In this document: one piece after another, positions 25,730-38,133 of the stretch | Layout: every line of letters starts with the position of its first letter | How positions within the stretch are numbered: the first letter of the stretch is position 1 | NCBI RefSeq assembly: GCF_029168945.1 | Contig: NC_083601.1 | Span: 72,281,595 to 72,345,594 of the forward strand | Direction: 5' to 3' | Origin: Cannabis sativa | Taxonomy: Eukaryota > Streptophyta > Magnoliopsida > Rosales > Cannabaceae | Length of the DNA: 64,000 nucleotides | Notes under the pieces: generated by a model | Database searches by the model: none | Seen by the model: the letters and a program-made list of their open reading frames with translations, nothing else | Told to the model about the DNA's origin: nothing | Made by a program: the position numbers and the translations under genes

Positions 25730-26065
25730 GGTGATGTTTGGTTTGGTGGAATGTAATAGTAATGTAATGGAATAAGAATAGTAATGAGAATTGATTAAGA
25801 TGTTTGGTTTGTTATTGGAATGAATATTGGAATAAGTGATAAATTGACAAAATTATCCCTTACTTTAATTTTCATATTTATATGAAAAAGGATATTAGAG
25901 TCATTTTAGCTTTACTTTATTTAGTCTTTTGCAATGTAATCCTCGTTATATAGCTTTTCGGGATTACAATGTAATTCCATTACATCATTTTTAAAAGCAA
26001 AGCAAACATTATAATGGATAATTTAATTCTATTACAATTCCGATTACAACAAACTAAACATGCCA
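25730..26065. mobile_element. Tourist-like (PIF/Harbinger) MITE, 336 bp
   Basis: Imperfect 16-bp terminal inverted repeats (GGTGATGTTTGGTTTG and, from the other end, TGGCATGTTTAGTTTG). TAA lies at 25727–25729 and 26066–26068, the PIF/Harbinger target duplication. Short, AT-rich, no coding capacity. It sits about 210 bp beyond the 3' end of AVT6 gene 1. Confidence 0.8.
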
Positions 26066-26275
26066 TAACTTGTTTTGCATCGTAATGATGTTGTGGTCTA
26101 ATGTGTAAATACTAAATATTGCTTGACTATCTAAATAATGATATAAATACATATAAATTAAGCCCGTGGATTACAATCACTCTACACCGAAACAAAGATG
26201 TCAAAGAAAAAAAAACATATATTACAAATACAAAATCTTGTCAACTCAATACCAAAAAAATATGGGAACCAATCT

Positions 26276-28137
26276 CTATTCCTTCTTGTTTCCAAGCAGA
26301 TTATATAGATTCGTAGAGATAGCAATAACGCTCGTAACTACAGCCAAGACTATCATTATTCTTGCCAATAGCCTATCTTTCTTAGTAGATATACCATTAA
26401 CATCCCTGTAAAGATTCCAAACAGAACAAATTTAAAAAAAAAAAAAAAAAAACAGATTGATTAATCATGTTGTTTTCAAAACAGATACATAAAAAGAGAA
26501 AGTGTATTCACCTCAAAGCAATAGCACCAGGAAAAATGAAGGCAAGGCAAACTGCAGAAGTTGACCCCACAAACTGAAAGAGGTACCAAATGTTTGGGAA
26601 GGCAATGGCTGCCAAGTATGAGAAGACCAAGAGTAAAATTGTGAGAGCCACAAATCTTTTGGTGTCCGAGGCCAAAAGGGGCTTCTTTGGGAAGAGGAAT
26701 TCATCAATATTTGATCTTAATGAGAAGTTCAAAAGAGGGAAAACTAGCATCAGATGAAGTGCATAGCTTAACCTAACTACATCATTTAGCAATGCTCCTG
26801 TTGCAGTGTCAGAACTCTTGTCAAAATTCACAAGTATGTCTGACATGATCGAGTCTCCGAAAAGAAGGTAACCGGACAAGCCAATTGCAAAATAGATGGC
26901 GGCACAAAGAACTAATGAGACTCGAACAGCTGAGATCATGTCGGATGGCTTACCAAGCTCGAAACCGATTGGGTGAACTGTAGAAATTGGTTGGTAGAAG
27001 AAACCGTTAGTACAAGAATTGGCTTAGCTATTGCATACACTGTTGGTCATTAAATTCTTTGTTAGTTGATTATGTTTACCATTAAAATGAAATGTGAAGG
27101 CTGTTACAATAACGGGGACAGCAGTGAAAAGGTCAAAGAAGGATGTTAGTTCGTCCAATTGAGGTACTAATCTTGGATTCTTGGTTTTGCCTTGGACGAG
27201 TGCAATTATTGCCATTACAGAACATATGCCAACAAAAATCACAGCTAGAAGAACTGATATGAACGAGCTGAACTTCAATGATTCTGAAAAAACGCAACAA
27301 CCCCAGATGATCAAATCAGAAAATTTCATCAAAAGAAGAGCATGTAATTGTGTAGAGTTCTTTTTTATTACTGACTTACCAACACGTTTAAGTAAAACCA
27401 AAGGAAACAGAACAACGATGACAGTAACCAAGAGGGCAAATTCACGCGAGTTCCACCAGTGGCTTCCGAACCATTCTTGCAAAACGCCAAAGTGTATAGT
27501 TTCCCCATGTTGACTTCCGGAAAGAACATCCGCTGAAATTAACGCGAGACATTTATTTCTTTAAATTTATATATGAACCAGAGAGAGACTATTAGATCTT
27601 TGTCTGAATGTGTTTGCTATGGAAATAAAGAACTGCCCTTTTATTTATTAACTAAAACTAAATACGGGATCAGCTTAATCATCAAATAAATCAAACACTA
27701 TCGGGATATGTCAACCAAAATAAACAAAAACACAGAAAATTTCGTGAAAGTAAAGAAAATATTAAACTTTTACCAATTATAATGAGGTACATGATCAAAC
27801 ACCCGAGATTAGTGATCATCACACAAACTTGGGTTGCCACTGACCCGACCCGACCAAATGACTCTTTCATAACCCCCGCATAGGTAATGGACTCACCGGA
27901 ATGTGTAAACCTCATCAAGAACTCCACCGACATTTCAACTAACACACCAACTATGACAATAAGAGCAAAAGCTGGTATAATTCCCAGCACTTTAAGGGTC
28001 GCCGGAATAGACATTATCCCGGCGCCGATTATACTAGTGGCGATGTTGAACACGGCCCCAGATACCGACGCAGGATTCACCCCAGGATGTCCGTGTGGCG
28101 AGAGAAGTGGAGCGTGTACGTCACTCGCCGGCGACAT
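26276..28137 (-). CDS. AVT6: AVT6-type amino-acid transporter, gene 1
   Basis: Five exons on the minus strand: 28137–27774, 27532–27380, 27283–27080, 26977–26512, 26405–26276. All junctions are GT–AG and the total of 1317 bp gives 438 residues plus stop. The protein belongs to the amino acid/auxin permease (AAAP/SLC38-like) family. The first transmembrane segment carries GAVFNIATSIIGAGIMSIPATLK. FHFNVHPIG spans the exon 3/4 junction, and about ten or eleven hydrophobic segments follow through to a short C-terminal tail. Arabidopsis AVT6 members export neutral or acidic amino acids from the vacuole; the substrate here is inferred. I chose the ATG at 28137 because the in-frame extension upstream has no ATG. 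A TATA box lies 108 bp upstream. It is a paralogue of the gene at 47626–51578 with matching internal exon lengths. No lesions are visible. Confidence 0.93.
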
Positions 28138-28244
28138 ATTCCCGGCGGCGACGAACAATTTTATTTGGTTGATTTTCCTGGGTCGGATCAGAAGCGCTGT
28201 TGTAACACTTGTCCTTCGTTGTACGCTATTAATTCTATTGTCGT

Positions 28245-28265
28245 CTTATATATTAATCGGATTGG
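28245..28265 (-). promoter_or_regulatory. TATA box and CCAAT box of AVT6 gene 1
   Basis: On the minus strand TATATAAG occupies 28252–28245, 108 bp before the ATG. A CCAAT word lies just upstream at about 28265–28261. Position and sequence fit a plant core promoter, but the start site is not shown. Confidence 0.6.
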
Positions 28266-28269
28266 CTAC

Positions 28270-29401
28270 ATTAAGAACAGTGAATTTACTAAACTATCCA
28301 TTGTGAAAGTAAGTTTAGCCTAATAATGTAAAGGGTGAGATTGGAAAAACGGAACAGTTTTTTTTGGACAGGTTGGGTTGAGATGTTATTATTAGGGGAA
28401 AGGGGAATTTTGTGCAAAAACTCGGAGTAGAAGCTAAAGCTGAATCTGGACGATAAATTGGCTTTTGTGGTTCTTTGAACTAATAATAGTCGAAAATGGT
28501 CTAGATTGAGAGTCATGAAATTTGACATGTTGTCGCCATAAAACAAATATATTAGTAATATCCGATCTGAATTTTAATCATTTAGCCAAATTTAATTTTT
28601 AATTTCAGCCAGATTAATTTAATAAAATAGTGACCATTTATTATACGTAAGCTTAAGCTTAAAAAAATAAAAGAAAAATAAAAAAACTTTCACGCAAGCG
28701 CAACTCATATCCCATAAATAGGACTAAATGAGTTTGTGTTAGAAGTACAATAATTATCTTCTTCTTTCTTTAAAATGGAATATTAATTTCAAAATTTGTC
28801 ACATGAAAATCATGGTACAATTTTTCACTTCAATTATTATAATTTTTCTGCTTGTCTTGCTAGAACTAGCTAGAGTGATGAGAGGAGAGGAATATTTGAA
28901 AGCAGATCGGGTAAGATTAGGCCAGGCCAATTTATATTTGATTGTACTTGTATGGGACAAAACAAAATGGTAGGTCCCTTTCCTATGAGACTCATTTCCT
29001 TTTTTTTTATTATTATTATGATATGTGCCTCACACACCACAGATAAAAAGAATTGGCTTGACTTGGCTTGGCTAGTAGGCTCTGAGTATTGTTATTGGTG
29101 ATTGATTTTAATGGAGAGTTGGTAACTCTTCCTTTCAGGTGGGGACGCAAACCATGATATAACTAATATACAACTAGGAAGGGGAGATCATCACGTTTTT
29201 TTTTTTCTTTAATCATGTTTAAATGTCACATCAAAATATTTTATGTTTAAATATTATGAAGGGCTCTCTTCCACTTTATTTTTCCTTAAATTATACCTTT
29301 TTTTAAACGAAAAAATCTACCAAATTGGTCCCAAAAAAAAATCATCCTTACAACATTTTTATGTAAAAAAAATCATAAAAAATGATTTTGTGAGATATAT
29401 T
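28270..29401. other. Intergenic, no feature recognised
   Basis: AT-rich 5' flank of AVT6 gene 1 with poly-T tracts. I find no convincing gene, RNA or repeat. Confidence 0.5.
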
Positions 29402-29943
29402 TGTTAGAATGTTTTATGTGGACTAATATAATTAAGAATTGTTCATTTAGTGTAGGTGTTAACATATAATAATAACTATATAATAGATAATGCATGACAT
29501 TACTATTAGGTCATAATAAGACAGACATAATGTACTAACACGCTCGGACCCGGGACCTATAGACACGCTCTAAAACGTCTTTGGTTAACCTATTGAGCCA
29601 ACACAATTTGCTCTCACACATTGGGCATGTAAGCCAAATTGGCCTATAACTTCTTATAAAGGGCGTGCTATTTATTTTGTGGTTAGGGCATGAGAGGGGT
29701 GTGGCTATGGTGTTGAGAGTTGTATCAAGAGTAGTGTTCATTACACTCAAGTTTTTTGGTCTTCTTCCATGTGTAGATCAAAGAGGTTTATGAAATCAAC
29801 AATGATTCATAGCTCTTAAAGATTCAACATCAAAGCTTAAATGAGGTATGTTTACTAATTCTAAATGTTTGCTCTAAAGTTAAATGTTTGATATTGGCTA
29901 ATATGAGCATGAATTTATGCTCAATGTATAGTTATTTTTAACA
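29402..29943 (+). mobile_element. Copia-type LTR F with adjacent PBS, rest of element missing
   Basis: A 542-bp TGTTAG...TTAACA segment followed at once by tggtatcagagcc (29946–29958), the standard initiator-Met tRNA primer-binding site. A TATA-like motif (cttataaagg) is at about 29651. The following leader to about 30450 has no gag or pol, and no second LTR is found in the window, so this is a truncated element. The LTR is a different family from A–E. Confidence 0.8.
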
Positions 29944-29945
29944 AA

Positions 29946-29958
29946 TGGTATCAGAGCC
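29946..29958 (+). other. Primer-binding site of LTR F
   Basis: tggtatcagagcc is the classical Copia PBS complementary to initiator-Met tRNA, 2 bp after the LTR end. Confidence 0.8.
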
Positions 29959-30450
29959 ATTTCATTTGATTTAGAGCTTACTTTTGAGTTCAAACTTTTT
30001 TTTGTAAATCTAAATTTGTTTGATACAATAATTCTTCGAAATTGTGTTTAATGGTAGAAGTAAAGATTTTTGATGGTAGGAGTTGTTGGAAACTTCATTT
30101 TCTCGGCCATAAATTTTATTTTCTTCAAATGTTTCAAAGCTTTTAGGTGTTTTCTTTCATGGCCAAAAATAGTTTATTTTTTTATATTTAAAATGATTTT
30201 AAGCTTAAATGGGTATAAGAATTGGAAAGAGGAAGGAAAATGGTAAAAAAAATATCCCAAATGACATCAAAAATAGTGTACCGGAGGTTGAAATACAACC
30301 GGGTCAGTGATAGCATCTGAAATGGATCGATTCAAGTTTTAATGTCCCATTTGTAGGTTGAAGACAACCCAAAAATGATGTGTCATTTTTATGTATGCTT
30401 TTAGCTAAGTTGTTGTCATTTTTTTTTATATATATATTGTCATTTGAGAA

Positions 30451-30590
30451 TTGTTGATAAACTACATGTCATTTTTCAATAAACTACATGTTATTTTGTT
30501 TATAAACTACACATCAGGTTTCAGCCAAACTACATGTAGTATCTATCAAACTACATGTCGTTTGAGCTCAAAATACATGTAGTTTTTCAT
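30451..30590. repeat. Degenerate short repeat 'aaactacatgt'
   Basis: The word aaactacatgt or a close variant recurs about six times in 140 bp, with variable spacers, directly upstream of the LINE frame. It is an irregular minisatellite-like cluster. Confidence 0.6.
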
Positions 30591-31073
30591 ATTTTTTTAA
30601 AAAATAAATAAAACAATTTGTAAAACCTTTTTCTTTAAAGGAAATTGAAGAAGCAGTGTTTAGTATGCCAGCAGATAAAAGCCCGGGGCCAGATGGGATG
30701 AGTATAATGTTTTATCAAAAGCATTGGGACATTGTTGCACCTTTAGTATCTAAAACAATTCTTGATTGTTTAACGGGGGTAGCTGATATGACTCTTATTA
30801 ATGATTCTTTGATTACTCTTATTCCTAAAGTTAAGAATCCCGATTTGATTAGTGATTTTAGACCGATTAGTTTATGTAATGTTTTATACAAAATAATTGC
30901 TAAAATACTAATTAATAGGTTCAAGATTCTGTTACCGTTAGTAATAAGTGGGCACCAAAGTGCCTTCGTTCCTAGTAGACTCATTATCGCTAGTGTTCTC
31001 ATTGCTTATGAAGGCCTTCACAACCTAAAAGCAAGGAAAGATGGTAGGCGATGTTATGTGGCTATGAAGTTAG

Positions 31074-32891
31074 TGTTGGAATTATTTTACCAGGATCTTA
31101 GATCTACTCACAAGTATGTTGATTAGCACCCTAAATATGAACTTCTAAAACGATTATAAGTAAACACATATAAAGTATGAGAAACCTTACATTGGGTGCA
31201 GCGGAATAATATGTCTCCTTCCACTCAGATCTCTAACCCTTGTATCCTTTCTGTCGCAGAGTATTATCAAGATCTGAGCCTGAATATCCTTCTTTGTTGA
31301 ATCTGGATTCTTCACGATCTTCCACACTATGATTGAGGTACTACTTGTTGTGTGTGGGCACTACTCTATCACAAAGGGATTTCGAAACAATCAAAGAAGA
31401 AGAAGAAAGAGAGGTGGCGGCTAGGTTTAGAAAGATGGCTCAGGTTTTTCTCTGAAAGGAACGAGATGCATTGTTACTTTCCTGAAGCCATCACTTTCTA
31501 TTTATAGAATACCACATAGGTTAGGTTTGAATTACTTGGCATTAAAATAATGAAAATATTAAATGATAAACCCTACACTTTTGCAATTTTGCTGTTTTAT
31601 CATTTCTGCATCCCATTTTCTCAAAAAGGCCAATTTTCAAATTCAACCATTTAAATGTCAATTTCAACTATTTAATAACTATAATTAATTATTAAATAAT
31701 ATTATCATTTATTATATTTATTAATTAGACTAACCAAAGTCTCTTAATTAACAAATATACCCTATAAACTCTTTCTTTATAGTTTCGCCCTTACTTAGTG
31801 ATAAATTCACAAATAGACATAGTCTAACTTGAGAATTATAATTGATTAATCAAAACCAATTAAATGAGTCTTACAAGTAGTATTGTCTCAACTAGTGTGG
31901 GGACCATGGGCCTATATATCCGAGCTTCCAATAAGCAGATCAAGAATTTACCTCTTAAATTCACTGACTTAATAATTCTTCGTTGAATCCGCGCATAGAA
32001 CTTAGAATTGCACTCTCAGCTATATAGAACGTTGTATATGTTCCACCATATAGACACGCTATTAATTATCCATTGTTATAATCCTAATTTGATCAATGAC
32101 CCTCTATATAGATGATATACACTATAAAGGGATCAAATTACCGTAACACCCTACAATGTATTTTATCCTTAAAACACTTAATCCCGTATAAATGATATTT
32201 TAGCTAAGTGAAATGAGTACTCTACCATTTATTTTCGGCTCGAAGGAAATCATCCTTTACTTTCTATTCGCCAGATAGAAGCTATAGATTCCATATTTAT
32301 GTTAGCGCTCCCACTCAATTGCACTACTGTGTTCCCAAAATGTACGTATCCCCCTAACCCAAAAGTAGGCTTAACTAACAAATCAAAGAACACGAATAAC
32401 ACTCTTGAGATTGAGCCTAATCATATCAGGATTAAGATTATTTGATCTAGGATCAACTAGGTGATATTGAATTGAATAGATATTACGGTAAGTTTAATAA
32501 ATCTATGTCAAAGTTCAATATCGGTCCCTTCCGATGCATACTCCATGCATCCAACCCAAGCTTTACTCTGACCTATGCTCTGGAAAGAACATAGCATTTA
32601 TGCAAGTAAAGTATGTTGTAGATTGTCATATCAGTAAAACCCAGTGTTCTGATAAATCTAGGAATCTTTATTCACATAATCTTGATTACTTTCCACTATG
32701 ATGACGACACAATAAACAAGAATATAAATGTGAAAAGGGTTTGGATGAATTTATAAATCAAATTAACAAGTAATTGATAATGTGAACCAAAAATTACACA
32801 AATGAATGAAAAATACTTCTGTTTCTTTATTGATATTGAATAATACGGATTACATTAAAATTGAGTTTTATTTAAGGCATAAAACCCAACA
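31074..32891 (-). mobile_element. Solo LTR E of the A/B family, inserted in the LINE RT
   Basis: A single LTR (TGTTGG...CCCAACA, 1818 bp) in the same orientation as element A's LTRs. It interrupts the RT just before AYDRVEW. Flanks are GTTAG on the left and AATAT on the right, so no perfect 5-bp duplication is present. The missing duplication suggests recombination between different elements, or later erosion. Confidence 0.85.
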
Positions 32892-33304
32892 AATATATGA
32901 GCAAAGCATACGACAGAGTAGAATGGAAATTCATTGAGATGATGATGTTGAAGATGGGTTTTAAGGCTGAATGGGTTCATATTATTATGAAGTGTGTTTC
33001 ATCTGTATGCTACTCTTTCCAAATTAACGGTATCATTTATGGAAAAGTCATTCCGAATAGAGGGTTAAGACAAGGTGACCCATTATCTCCTTATCTTTTC
33101 CTCATTTGTGCAGAAGGTCTCTCGGGATTAATTAAGCAGGCAGAAAATAAGAAAGAAATAATTGGTCTAAAAGTGGCAAGAGAAGCTCCATCTATTAGTC
33201 ATCTATTCTTCGCTGACGATAGTTTACTCTTCTTGGCGGCTAATGAGGGTTCATTGCATTCAATCTAACAAATTTTTGCAGTTTATTCAAGGTGCTCAGG
33301 ACAG

Positions 33305-33429
33305 GTAAAAAGTTAGTAGTATGGGTATTTGAAATTTTAGTTCATTATTATTTCAATTACCAAACTTTAATTGCTCTAAAAGTAGGACAAGTAACTTTAT
33401 GATCTAATCTTTCTCTTTCTAAATTATAG
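33305..33429 (+). other. 125-bp GT–AG-bounded segment inside the LINE RT
   Basis: The segment starts gtaaaaagttag and ends in a pyrimidine-rich run plus aaattatag. Removing it joins SGQ to VINFNKS in frame, as LINE proteins read. AGGTAA occurs at both junctions (33303–33308 and 33428–33433). It has the form of a spliceosomal intron; splicing is not shown. Confidence 0.55.
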
Positions 33430-34335
33430 GTAATAAATTTCAATAAATCTATTCTCTGTTTTTCGTCAAATACAAAGAAAGAAATGAGGAAACTGTATTC
33501 AGAAGCCTTAAATATGCAGACAACGGAGGCCATTGAAAAATATTTGGGTTTACCAATGATAGGTGGAAAGAACAAAACTGATATTTTCAGACTAATAAAG
33601 AATAAAATATGGGCAAAACTTCATGAGTATCAGGCAAAGATTTTTTCACAAGGGGGTAAGGAAGTGCTGGTCAAAGCTGTTATTCAAGCAATGCCCACCT
33701 ACCAAATGTCCTGTTTTAAAATTCCAGAGGGTATCGATGAAGAGATAGAAAAACTAATAGCAATATACTGGTGGGGATCAGTTGACAACAAACATAAAAT
33801 TCATTGGAGAGCTTGGCATAAGATTTGTAAACCAAAGAGTGATGGAGGTTTAGGCTTTAGACGTTTTAGCCAATATAATCAAGCTCTCTTGGCAAAATAG
33901 GCATGGAGGATCTTAATGAACCCCTCATCAATACTGGCTCAAGTTTTGAAAGCACGATATTTCTGGCTCACTAATATTCTAGAGGCAGAAAAGGGATCAT
34001 ATCCTTCACCAACTTGGCAAGGAATTTTATGGGGCAGAGATTTGTTATTAAAGGGTCTTAGACGGAGCATAGGAAATGGTAAAGACACAAGGACATTTAG
34101 AGACCCATGGTTACTAAGACCATCTTTTTTTCCTAGCTCAGCTCCAGCGTATGAGATGGCAAGAGTGTCAGATCTTATTGGGTCACCCGGATGTTGGAAT
34201 TTTACCATAATACATAAGCACTTTAATCTCCTTAATGCAGAATGTATTTTTTCCATTCCATTGAGTCCATTTAATCATGAAGATTTGTGATTTTGGCACT
34301 ATACTAGTCATGGTAATTATTCAGTGGGAAGTGGA

Positions 34336-36243
34336 TGTGGGATAATTATTTTACCAGGATCTTAGATCTACTCACAAGTATGTTGTTTAAACACCCTAAA
34401 TATGAACTTTCTAAAACGATAAATTAAACACATATAAAGTTAAGAAAACCTTACATTGATGCAGCGGAATTAATGTCTCCTTCCACTCAGATCTCTAACC
34501 CTTGTATCCTTTCTGTAGCAGAGTATAATCAAGATCTGAGCCCGAATGTCCTTCTTCTTCAAGTTTGATCCTTCACAGTCTTCCAATCTATGATTGAGTT
34601 ACTGCTTGTTGTGTGTGGGCACTTACTCTTTCACTAGGGTTCGAAATTTATGAAGAAAGAAAAGAGGAGAGTGTTTCGGCCAGGTATAGAAACTAGGGAA
34701 GGCTCAGTTTTTCTGAAGAGAGAAATTTCTGTCAGAAAACTTATGAAAGAATGTTAAAGATGTAATTTTGACTGAGCCATCACTTTCTATATATAGGCAA
34801 CTACTAGGTTTAGGTTAGGAATTATTTGGCATTAAAATAATGAAAATATTAATTTGAAATTCCACAATAAGTGGTCGGCCATGGTATAGTTTATGGACCC
34901 CACTTGATTTTGTAGTTTTAACAAATTTTATTTCTATTTTCTCAAAAATGCCAATTTTTCAATTCTAACCTTTTAAATGCCAAAACTAATTATTTAATAA
35001 CTAAAATAGATTATTAAATAATATTGTCATTTAATTTAATTATTAACTAGACATATAAAGTCCATTAATAAATAAATAAACCTAGAATCTCTTTTCTTTA
35101 CAATTTCACCCCTGCTTAGTGAAAATTCACAAATTAGACATAGTCTAACTTTAGAATTATAATTGATCAATCACGAATCAATTAATGAGTCTTACAAGCA
35201 GAATGTTCTCAACTAGAATGGGGACCATGGATCTATATGCTGAGCTTCCAATAAGTGAACCAAATTTACCAAGTAAATTCTTACTTATTAATTCTTCTTT
35301 GAATCTACTCTTAGAACTTAGAATTGCACTCTCAGACTTATATAGAGCATATTATATGTTCCACGATATCAATATGCTATCTCATTTAACCATTGTTATA
35401 ATCTTATTGTGATTTAAAGATCCTCTATATAGATGATCTACATCGAGATGGGATTTCTTTACCGTTCTCACCCCTCAATGTATTTTGCCCCTTAAAACAC
35501 TTAGCTACCTGTAAATAGTATTTAGTGATCTAATGATTAGTCAGTTAAACAAGAGCTCATCCATTTACTTCTATTTGCTAAGCTCGAAGGGAAACATCAC
35601 TTGACTTCTATACACCAGTAGAAGTTATAGATTCCATATTTATGTTCAGCACTCCCACTCAATCATACTATCATGTTCCCAAAATATACGTATCACCCTG
35701 ACCTAAAAGTAGGCTTAACTAATAAATCAAAGAACATGAATAGTACTCCTGAGTTGAGCCTAAGCATATCAGGATTTAGATTCTTTTAATCTTAAGATCA
35801 ACTACTGATATTGACTTGGAAAGATATATATAACGATAAGTTTGTAATATCTTAACTTAGTTGCAATATCGGTCCAGTCCAATGTATACTCCATACATTC
35901 GAAACTAGTATACTTTACTAATAACCTAGAAAGAACATAACACTTACTCCAAGTGTAAGTACACATCATCGATGATTATCACATTAGTGTAAATCCAATA
36001 ACACTGATGAAACAGGGATCAAGTCTTTTGATTCATATGATCACAATCACATTCCACTGTGTTGACGATACTGTAATTGTGAATAAACATATGATCTGGA
36101 TTTAACTGATTATGTGTGTAAACATAATAAACATATTAAACCATAAGCATGTAAAATTCATGCAAACATCAATCACTTCAAATTTCTTATATTGATAACT
36201 AATCAGATTGTAAAGAGTTTTATTTAGGGCATAAAACCCAACA
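34336..36243 (-). repeat. Element D 3' LTR (left end)
   Basis: 1908 bp, about 98% identical to 42726–44633 in the portion compared by eye. Related to but distinct from the A/B LTR family, with shared stretches such as the ggatcttagatctactcaca end. Confidence 0.92.
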
Positions 36244-36254
36244 AACTCCCACTT

Positions 36255-38100
36255 GCACTAACATAAAACAAAGTATGCAAATAGGTCAATCTGATGTCTT
36301 GATCTTCAGATCAAGTGTAGTATATTTGAATCCTCCCAAACTTCTGGAAACTAGTTCATAAATACACTTATGAAACATCCTTTACTATATACTTTACTCA
36401 TCAAGGGATACTGAAATCTTTACTGTTTTAAGGTACATCTGAATTAACATAAGACATATCTCTCATATTTTAAAATATGTAATTGAGATAATACAGTGTA
36501 GACTTTTCTTCAGTGATATAACTTTCATGGATTTTCGAATACACAAAGTTATAATTCTTCTCTGGTAGAGCTTGAATTATTATAGAATAATTCCTCCACC
36601 CCCAAAGCAAGCACCATCTCAAAGATCTCGAAATGAGTTGGTGAGATACAAGGACAACTAATATACAGTTCCTTAATATCTTATATATAGATCACTTTCA
36701 TAAATCTTTCTTGAATATCTTCTAATGTTTCCTATTTGATTACATCTCAGATAGCTCCCACTCAATAGCAGATGTCTGGTTAAATAATACTTTTAACCTC
36801 TTATTGTTTGGAGAGTTACCTAGTTGTGACTTTTGTATTAGTCTAAAACTTTAAGTTAAGACTAAGTCATCAACATAGCAGACTAGTATTTGAAGTGAAA
36901 AATACATGCCAGAGATAAAGTAATCAAAAATAAGATACCATAAAATTTTATGAGGATTAAGAATTCTAGGTTCAAGTCATTCGAATGGACTGAACTAGAG
37001 TTCTTTATCTTATTCTCATAATTCTGATAAGCTATTCCTATCCATGTAAATGGTTAGATTTGCTTTTCAGTAGTGTTCTTAAGTATCTATCACAAGTATC
37101 AACCTGATGAAGATGGGAATAGAACTTTAAAATTCTCCCACTCAATTAAGGTAGTGTGAAACTTTTCCAAAGAACTTTCATAGGTATTAAACTTTTACTT
37201 ACAACAGTAAAAACGAAATGGAACATACAATCAAGATCAAGGATTTATATTGATAATAGCTAACTCATTATATTACTTCCATGTTTAAAGAAAATATGTG
37301 TTACATAGGGAATTGTGGAATATACTCCACCCCTAAGTATATACATATAGAGTACTTGTGGATAACCTCCACCCCTAAGTATATATAGAGATTATGATCC
37401 ACCCCTAAAGGTTGTAAAGATCATTATTCTTTAAGTGTGATAGAGTTTATGTGGAGTTGAATACTATCCAGAGTTCATTAGATATAAAAGATCGTTGAAC
37501 TGCATAGTTTTCTTAACTTTTCTCCACCCCTATCAGATCAAAAGATACTTTTATTAAACAAATTCTTAATAATTGTATTAGAATTAACAATTATAATAAA
37601 CATAGAAATAATTTTTAGTGTTTATTTAATATAACTCTATGAAGAGTTGTAAATATTATAGAATTTGCATCAATAATAAAAACACTTACACATACAAACA
37701 TATAAATATAATGTGGTAATTGTTGATGAAGACAAAATAAATAAAGCTCATTCTCATAAATTGCAATGGTGGAATTCGAAAATAAACTTTATTAATAATA
37801 ATAATAAAAAAAAAATGTATTGCAACAATATGAGAGAAACAGGGATAAATATCCCTAACTAAAATTTGAAATCCAAATTGTCTTTAAACTAAAACAATTA
37901 ATTCAAAAATAAATTGAAGAGCTTCATCTTCATCTGGACGATTTCACCCTTGGTCCAGCTTTCTGATCCAACTCATCTGAGTTCAAGTAGCTTGGCCTAT
38001 AAGAAGAAGAAAACAAATAAACAAAGTTAGTCCAGAATTATAAATCCAATTGGATAATAATTCACTAAAATTCTTAAAGTTTATAAATAGAAATACCTTA
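36255..38100 (-). pseudogene. Element D relic of pol
   Basis: No frame is open, but short words on the minus strand match Copia pol: RPDICY near 36764–36782 (RT/RNase H side) and DRGGE near 37522–37537 (integrase). Their order and orientation agree with the element. The region is about 2 kb shorter than a complete pol and contains repeats of 'ccacccctaagtatata' at about 37330–37410. Confidence 0.65.
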
Positions 38101-38133
38101 TTTCTTTGCAAGAAGTTTAGGACACTGGGGTTT

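Noticed and set aside
27181..27513. Plus-strand ORFs across AVT6 gene 1 (also 27887–28306)
   Set aside because: Antisense shadows of real exons on the minus strand.
28135..28158. AVT6 gene 1 start at 28158
   Set aside because: That position is TTG, not ATG. The first in-frame ATG is at 28137.
30451..30590. CRISPR-like repeat array
   Set aside because: Repeats are short, variable and irregularly spaced, and the genome is eukaryotic.
30625..30641. Splice acceptor (tttctttaaag) directly before the LINE frame
   Set aside because: It fits an intron end, but no upstream exon could be identified, so it is not called.
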